From Adiantum capillus-veneris (lineage: Eukaryota; Streptophyta; Polypodiopsida; Polypodiales; Pteridaceae): DNA of 64,000 nucleotides. The position numbers and the translations under genes were made by a program. Under the pieces are notes generated by a model. That model ran no database searches. It worked only from the letters and a program-made list of their open reading frames with translations, and was not told where the DNA came from. Shown here piece by piece: positions 60,350-64,000 of the stretch; within the stretch, counting starts at the first letter, position 1, and each line of letters opens with the position of its first letter. The DNA is taken from contig CM043960.1 of NCBI GenBank assembly GCA_014529385.2, positions 23,448,896 through 23,512,895 on the forward strand, given 5' to 3'.

Positions 60350-60870
60350 AAACAGGGTTGGCCACCATATGCCTTAGTGTAGCAAGAGCTTTGCCGTTCT
60401 ATCAGCAGCAGGGAAATGTCCCCCTAGCTGTCCTGAGTGTGCTTGATCTAAGATAACGTAATATTCTCTTTTTGTAGCACACAACCGTAGTTGTTTGTCC
60501 TTTCCCCGCCTATATAGTTGGTTGGCAATGAGCAGATATTGTTTGCCTCTTCTTCTACAATTTTCATTCTTGCTTTGCTCCATTCCTCTGGGAAGGTCTT
60601 GTTCTTTAAGTACTCAACTATGTGAGCACTCCATTTGGGTGCTTGGACTACTCGAAACAAGGTGACATGTTCCATTGGAGGTTGTTTTGTACAGCTATCG
60701 CAGGATTTTATATATGTATGGACACTGTGATCCATGTTTGGCCAGTAGACTCCCACTCTCTTTAGCTGTTGGCCTATCTCTGTTTCTCCATTGTGAAATC
60801 CCGTATATTGTATATGAGCCTGTTTGAGGTAGTAGGTGGATTCTTCGAGCTATACACATAGTCTCAATAT
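60300..60870 (-). pseudogene. Element D: two integrase-type zinc-binding modules in series
   Basis: First module (about 60.86-60.68 kb): YYLKQAHIQYTGFHNGE, VGVYWPNMDHSVHTYIKSCD and CDSC, an H...H...CX2C pattern. A connector follows (WSAHIVEYLKNKTFPEEWSK). Second module (about 60.48-60.30 kb): YYVILDQAHSGQLGGHFPAA, GIWWPTLFMDSKTYVKRFDE and ECQR, also H...H...CX2C. Ordinary Ty3/Gypsy integrases have one such HHCC domain. The connector resembles RNase H to integrase linkers seen in plant Gypsy elements. Confidence 0.65.
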
Positions 60871-60916
60871 CCCATCCTTATCGTGTGTACAGTCGTCCTG
60901 CTAAAAGCTGGAGATT

Positions 60917-61513
60917 TCATGTTTGATGTATAATTGATGGTTGTCTTTCTATTTGTAATGAGCCAATTGTGAGTAGAGGAATGACCTCTTCGCTCCATCT
61001 CGATAACATTTCGATGTTAAACAGACATGAATCAGGAACATCATCATCGACACCCTCAGGTGCTTCCCCATGAAATAGTTGTGAAAGATGATCTGTTCTT
61101 GTGTGTGTGGTCCCCTTTTTTACGACTACCATGAAGTCAAACACAAGCAATAGTATAAACCAGTGAACAATTCTTCCAGTGTTGCAAGTTTTGTTTACTA
61201 GATATAGCAGTGCTTGGTGACCCACGAAGAAAAAAAATTTGTTTGCTAGAAGGTAGTGTCTAAATTTTTTGATAGCATAAATCATCCCCAGACCTTCTCT
61301 TTCCGTAGAGGTATTAATTTTCTCTTCGTTGTTTAGTTGCTGACTAGAGTAGCAAATGGGAAAATCCATTTTCTTCTCTCCTGGATGGGCTAATATGCAC
61401 CCAATGGCATAGAATGATGCATCCACATGAACATGAAAGATTTTGCTATGGTCAGGGGCTTGCAAAATTGGAGCAAAAATTCATTGCTGCTTCAATTTTT
61501 GGAAAGCCTCCTC
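60917..61513 (-). pseudogene. Element D: end of RT and RNase H domain
   Basis: Begins at 61513 with EEAFQKLKQQ, the usual end of the RT connection, then FHVHVDASFYAIGCILAHPG (first Asp), STEREGLGMIYAIKKFRHYL (Glu), FFFFVGHQALLYL (the usual Asp of DHQ is Gly here) and TRTDHLSQL (last Asp). The RT palm with YxDD is absent: upstream sequence changes at about 61.52 kb to the palindrome-bearing leader. The change of a catalytic Asp indicates loss of RNase H activity. Confidence 0.85.
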
Positions 61514-62612
61514 TCATTCCTCCAGATTTTGGACTGATACTTTGTGAGCTGGTCACACAAGGTATGGTGATGCTATTCCCCAAATCTTTTTGGATTTGAT
61601 CAAATTTTTCCAAGTGAAAAGTAAGATTTTGTGTCTGTTTTGCGGTTTTTTGCAAACAACTCCTTTTTTGGTATTTTGATCAACTTTTTTCACTTTTTGT
61701 CTATGGCTCCTTTTGGAAAAGTTGTTCAACTAGTAATAAGGAGTACACTGGTCAAATCTTACTGTCAGATGTCTACCTGGAACATGGATCGCGATCCATG
61801 TTGGAAAGCATCTGGACATGAAATTTGGTTATGTTGGTTCCCTCCTTCTAGTTGATCCCAATTCTCATCCCTTTTTGAATTTGGACAAGTAAAAGTTCAG
61901 TTTTTTCTTGTTTTCCCCATTTTCCAAGGTTTTGCTTTGCTCACCCCAATCTTTTGATTTTTGTGATCTTCTAGCATTCTATTTCTGACCAAACTCAAGG
62001 TTCTGATGCCTCAGAGCCTGTTCTAAGAAAAGGAAATTGTTTTAGCACATTTTGCCAGAAAGGTACATGTATCCCGATCCATGTTGGACAGCAAGTTTGG
62101 AAGGTTCCTGCACAGTCTATTTTTAGCCAGTGTTTTTATCCCCTTTTTGAAGGTTTTGCTGGGTTTGGTTCAGTTTTGAAGCTCTGACCATCACTTCTTC
62201 TCCTTTTCCGAGTTATGGTCTTCAACACCAAAATAAGGTTTTTGACAGTATTTTCCTCAATCCTTTTGGCCCCAAATGATGGTGTAATTTGTTTCCTAAC
62301 CTACTCCTATAAAATAAAATAAATCTGCAAACATAAATGAACTTAAGAATACAAAAATAACAACGAAGTGTGTGGTGGAATAGTCCTTTCCAAGCATGGG
62401 AAAATCAAAGAACGAAATACTATCTTGTACTTCACTCACAGCTTTCTTTGCCCTTAAGGAGTAGCACTGGCTAGTCTCTGACTCCAGTCTCTACCAAGCA
62501 CTAAACCTACGTCGAGCTACTTCATTGTCTATGTGTAAGCGGAATGGGTGTCAAAAGATTTAAAGGGAGATTTTTTTGTACACTGAGTCACTCACCACCT
62601 AACGATCGGTTT
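61514..62612 (-). other. Element D 5' leader with two palindromes
   Basis: No credible coding between the primer site and the RT remnant, where gag and RT should be. Copies of the 20-bp palindrome lie at 61782-61801 (perfect) and 62065-62084. Similar wording (ATTTTGG, TTGACC, CATGTTGGA) links it to the 45.9-47.4 kb spacer. Confidence 0.65.
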
Positions 62613-62629
62613 CCCCGGCAACGGTGCCA
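62613..62629 (-). promoter_or_regulatory. Element D primer-binding site (Asp-tRNA type)
   Basis: The minus strand reads TGGCACCGTTGCCGGGG one base after the LTR. It is one base from TGGCGCCGTTGCCGGGG, the Asp-tRNA-type primer site of several plant Gypsy groups. Confidence 0.85.
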
Positions 62630-62630
62630 A

Positions 62631-63522
62631 TGCTAGTGGGTCATCTTGACGGACGTCTGCATCATAGCTCTTTTGTACTAACATATTGTCAACATGCAAG
62701 AAGAAACTCGGGATGGGACACGAAGACTTAATGAGAGTGTCAATCTCACCAAAGTAAACTAAAAGGGCTACTCAATCTACTACAAAAGCAAATTAACCAC
62801 TTTCTAGTCAGACAATCATTATGCATTCAATCGCACCGCTCTAGGTCATCACGCCATTTCGGCATCCAAACAAATTTGGAATGCAACGAAACTTAAGGAT
62901 AGGTATCACAACACCTAAGGGTTCAATCCTGACAAGTTTTGTCACCATCTGGGAAGGTACATAAATCATGATCCATCACAAAAATGTGCAGAAAACTGAA
63001 ATAGAAGTACTCGAAAAGGTCCTCCTTAAGCATAGAAACACTTATCCATGGTCAAAAAATCAAAAAGCAACCATTTTAACCTTCAAATCAATGCAATTAG
63101 CTCACAAACAAAGCATCGTGAACCACAACAGAACTGAAAATGATTACACTTAGATTGTAGAGCAAGAGACAAGTAACGCAATGTGCTATTTGGAAATGAA
63201 TTCTGATTACCAGTCCAAGAGAAAAGAGGATTACAAGTTGTAGCAGTAAGAGGCTCCCACAGTGCACGCTTTCAAATCTTCCAAGCTAATGATCCTTCTT
63301 TTTCCCAAACTAAGGGTTTTGACTTTAAAAGTTAAGGGAGCTTTCCCACGACCATTTGGCCACTTACAAGGGTGTAGATTCAGAGAGGTTGAGAGGGTAT
63401 TGTCAGATTACATCATAATTACAAATCATTATAGGCTGAGTTACATGGTTTCTTCAAAAAATCAAGTGAAAGTTTACAGGGTTTGGTGTGCATATGCCTG
63501 TATCCACTATATCCACCAAACA
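62631..63522 (-). repeat. Element D 5' LTR
   Basis: On the plus strand TGCTAGTGGGTC...CCACCAAACA. It carries the empty Copia target and is followed by the duplicated AAAAG. Confidence 0.9.
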
Positions 63523-63527
63523 AAAAG

Positions 63528-64000
63528 CAACAATTTTGTGCGGGATTACCTGAAGAAATGGCTAAGTATGTCAACTCTCAACGGCCTAGTTCTATCACTG
63601 AAGTAATCCACCACACCATGGTTGCTTTCCACATCAATTTTGAACAACGGTCTAGATGCAATGTCAAGCCCATGGAAAACAAAGACAAAAGTGATGCAAA
63701 GGGAAAAACCAATGCCCAAAATTCTTTCCAAGGCAATCCCAATAAAAACAAGGGGTTACACGAAATGTCAAGCCCATGGAAAACAAAGACAAAAGTGGAA
63801 AACCAATGCCCAAAATTATTCCCAAGGCAATTCCAATAACAACAACAAAAACAATTGGTCCAAGGAGAAGGGAGTTTACAAAGGTAAAAACAAATAATCT
63901 CTTGAAGAGCTTGAAGCTTTTCACAAGGATCATAAGTGTTTTAAGTGTGGGGAGCAAGGACATGGCTATCGTTCTTGCCCCAAGAGAAATGCCCGCAATG
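63528..64000 (+). pseudogene. Element C gag, C-terminal part with zinc knuckle
   Basis: Continues from 30229 in frame: QQFCAGLPEEMAKYVNSQRP, SITEVIHHTMVAFHINFEQ, a Lys/Asn-rich stretch containing a 106-bp tandem duplication (CAAGCCCATGGAAAACAAAG at about 63664 and 63770) that shifts the frame, then the zinc knuckle CFKCGEQGHGYRSC (CX2CX4HX4C, 63937-63978). Element C runs off the right edge, where pol should follow. Confidence 0.8.

Overview
The window looks like a repeat-dominated stretch of a land-plant nuclear genome. Ty3/Gypsy and Ty1/Copia LTR retrotransposons are nested in one another, most primer-binding sites match plant initiator-Met tRNA (TGGTATCAGAGC) or an Asp-type tRNA, long GA, CA and TA microsatellites are frequent, and fragments of plant-like nuclear genes occur (histone H2B, an eIF2B-alpha-like exon, a GDSL-lipase-like exon). 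I cannot name the species. I see no intact host gene, rRNA, tRNA or CRISPR array. All family calls come from reading motifs by eye; no database was searched.

Layout. (1) 1-12.3 kb: plus-strand Gypsy element B, cut by the window's left edge. It shows the end of a protease, a basic linker, a long spacer, a coiled-coil accessory ORF and a 3' LTR. It is split by plus-strand element A (3924-10485; target-site duplication GAGCT), a non-autonomous Gypsy element with gag, an integrase tail and its own 3.2-kb accessory ORF. (2) 13.0-15.7 kb: remains of an intron-containing gene I do not recognise. (3) 15.98-19.9 kb: a TA tract, then about 3.7 kb of degenerate repeats built on the 20-bp palindrome CTATGGCCCTAGGGCCATAG. 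(4) 19.99-27.95 kb: minus-strand Gypsy element S with about 3.1-kb LTRs and only gag inside. The first 46 codons of its gag appear to lie in the LTR and to be joined to the rest by splicing. (5) 28.86 kb to the right end: plus-strand Gypsy element C, whose gag is split by the very large minus-strand Gypsy element D (30230-63522; TSD AAAAG). D is itself interrupted by Copia element H in one LTR (30347-35890; TSD AATCT), by gag-only element F (39383-44927; TSD ACTCC) and by element G (47867-57860; TSD CGAAG). G has no element coding region that I recognise but carries pieces of three host genes.

How the parts relate. With H, F and G removed, D is about 12.2 kb and reads: LTR, Asp-type PBS, palindrome-bearing leader, RNase H, integrase, protease, basic linker, spacer with more palindromes, accessory ORF, polypurine tract, LTR. 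The protease lies after the integrase, not before reverse transcriptase. Element B has the same protease-end, linker, spacer, accessory-ORF, LTR order on the opposite strand. The accessory proteins of B and D share a recognisable C-terminal region. This points to a Gypsy lineage with rearranged pol order and a 3' accessory protein, and is the most interesting system in the window.

Decay. Nearly all premature stops in these elements can be explained by C-to-T change on one strand (CAG/CAA/CGA to stop, TGG to TGA), as expected of methylated, silenced DNA. The five exact target-site duplications give a firm relative order: B before A; C before D; D before H, F and G.
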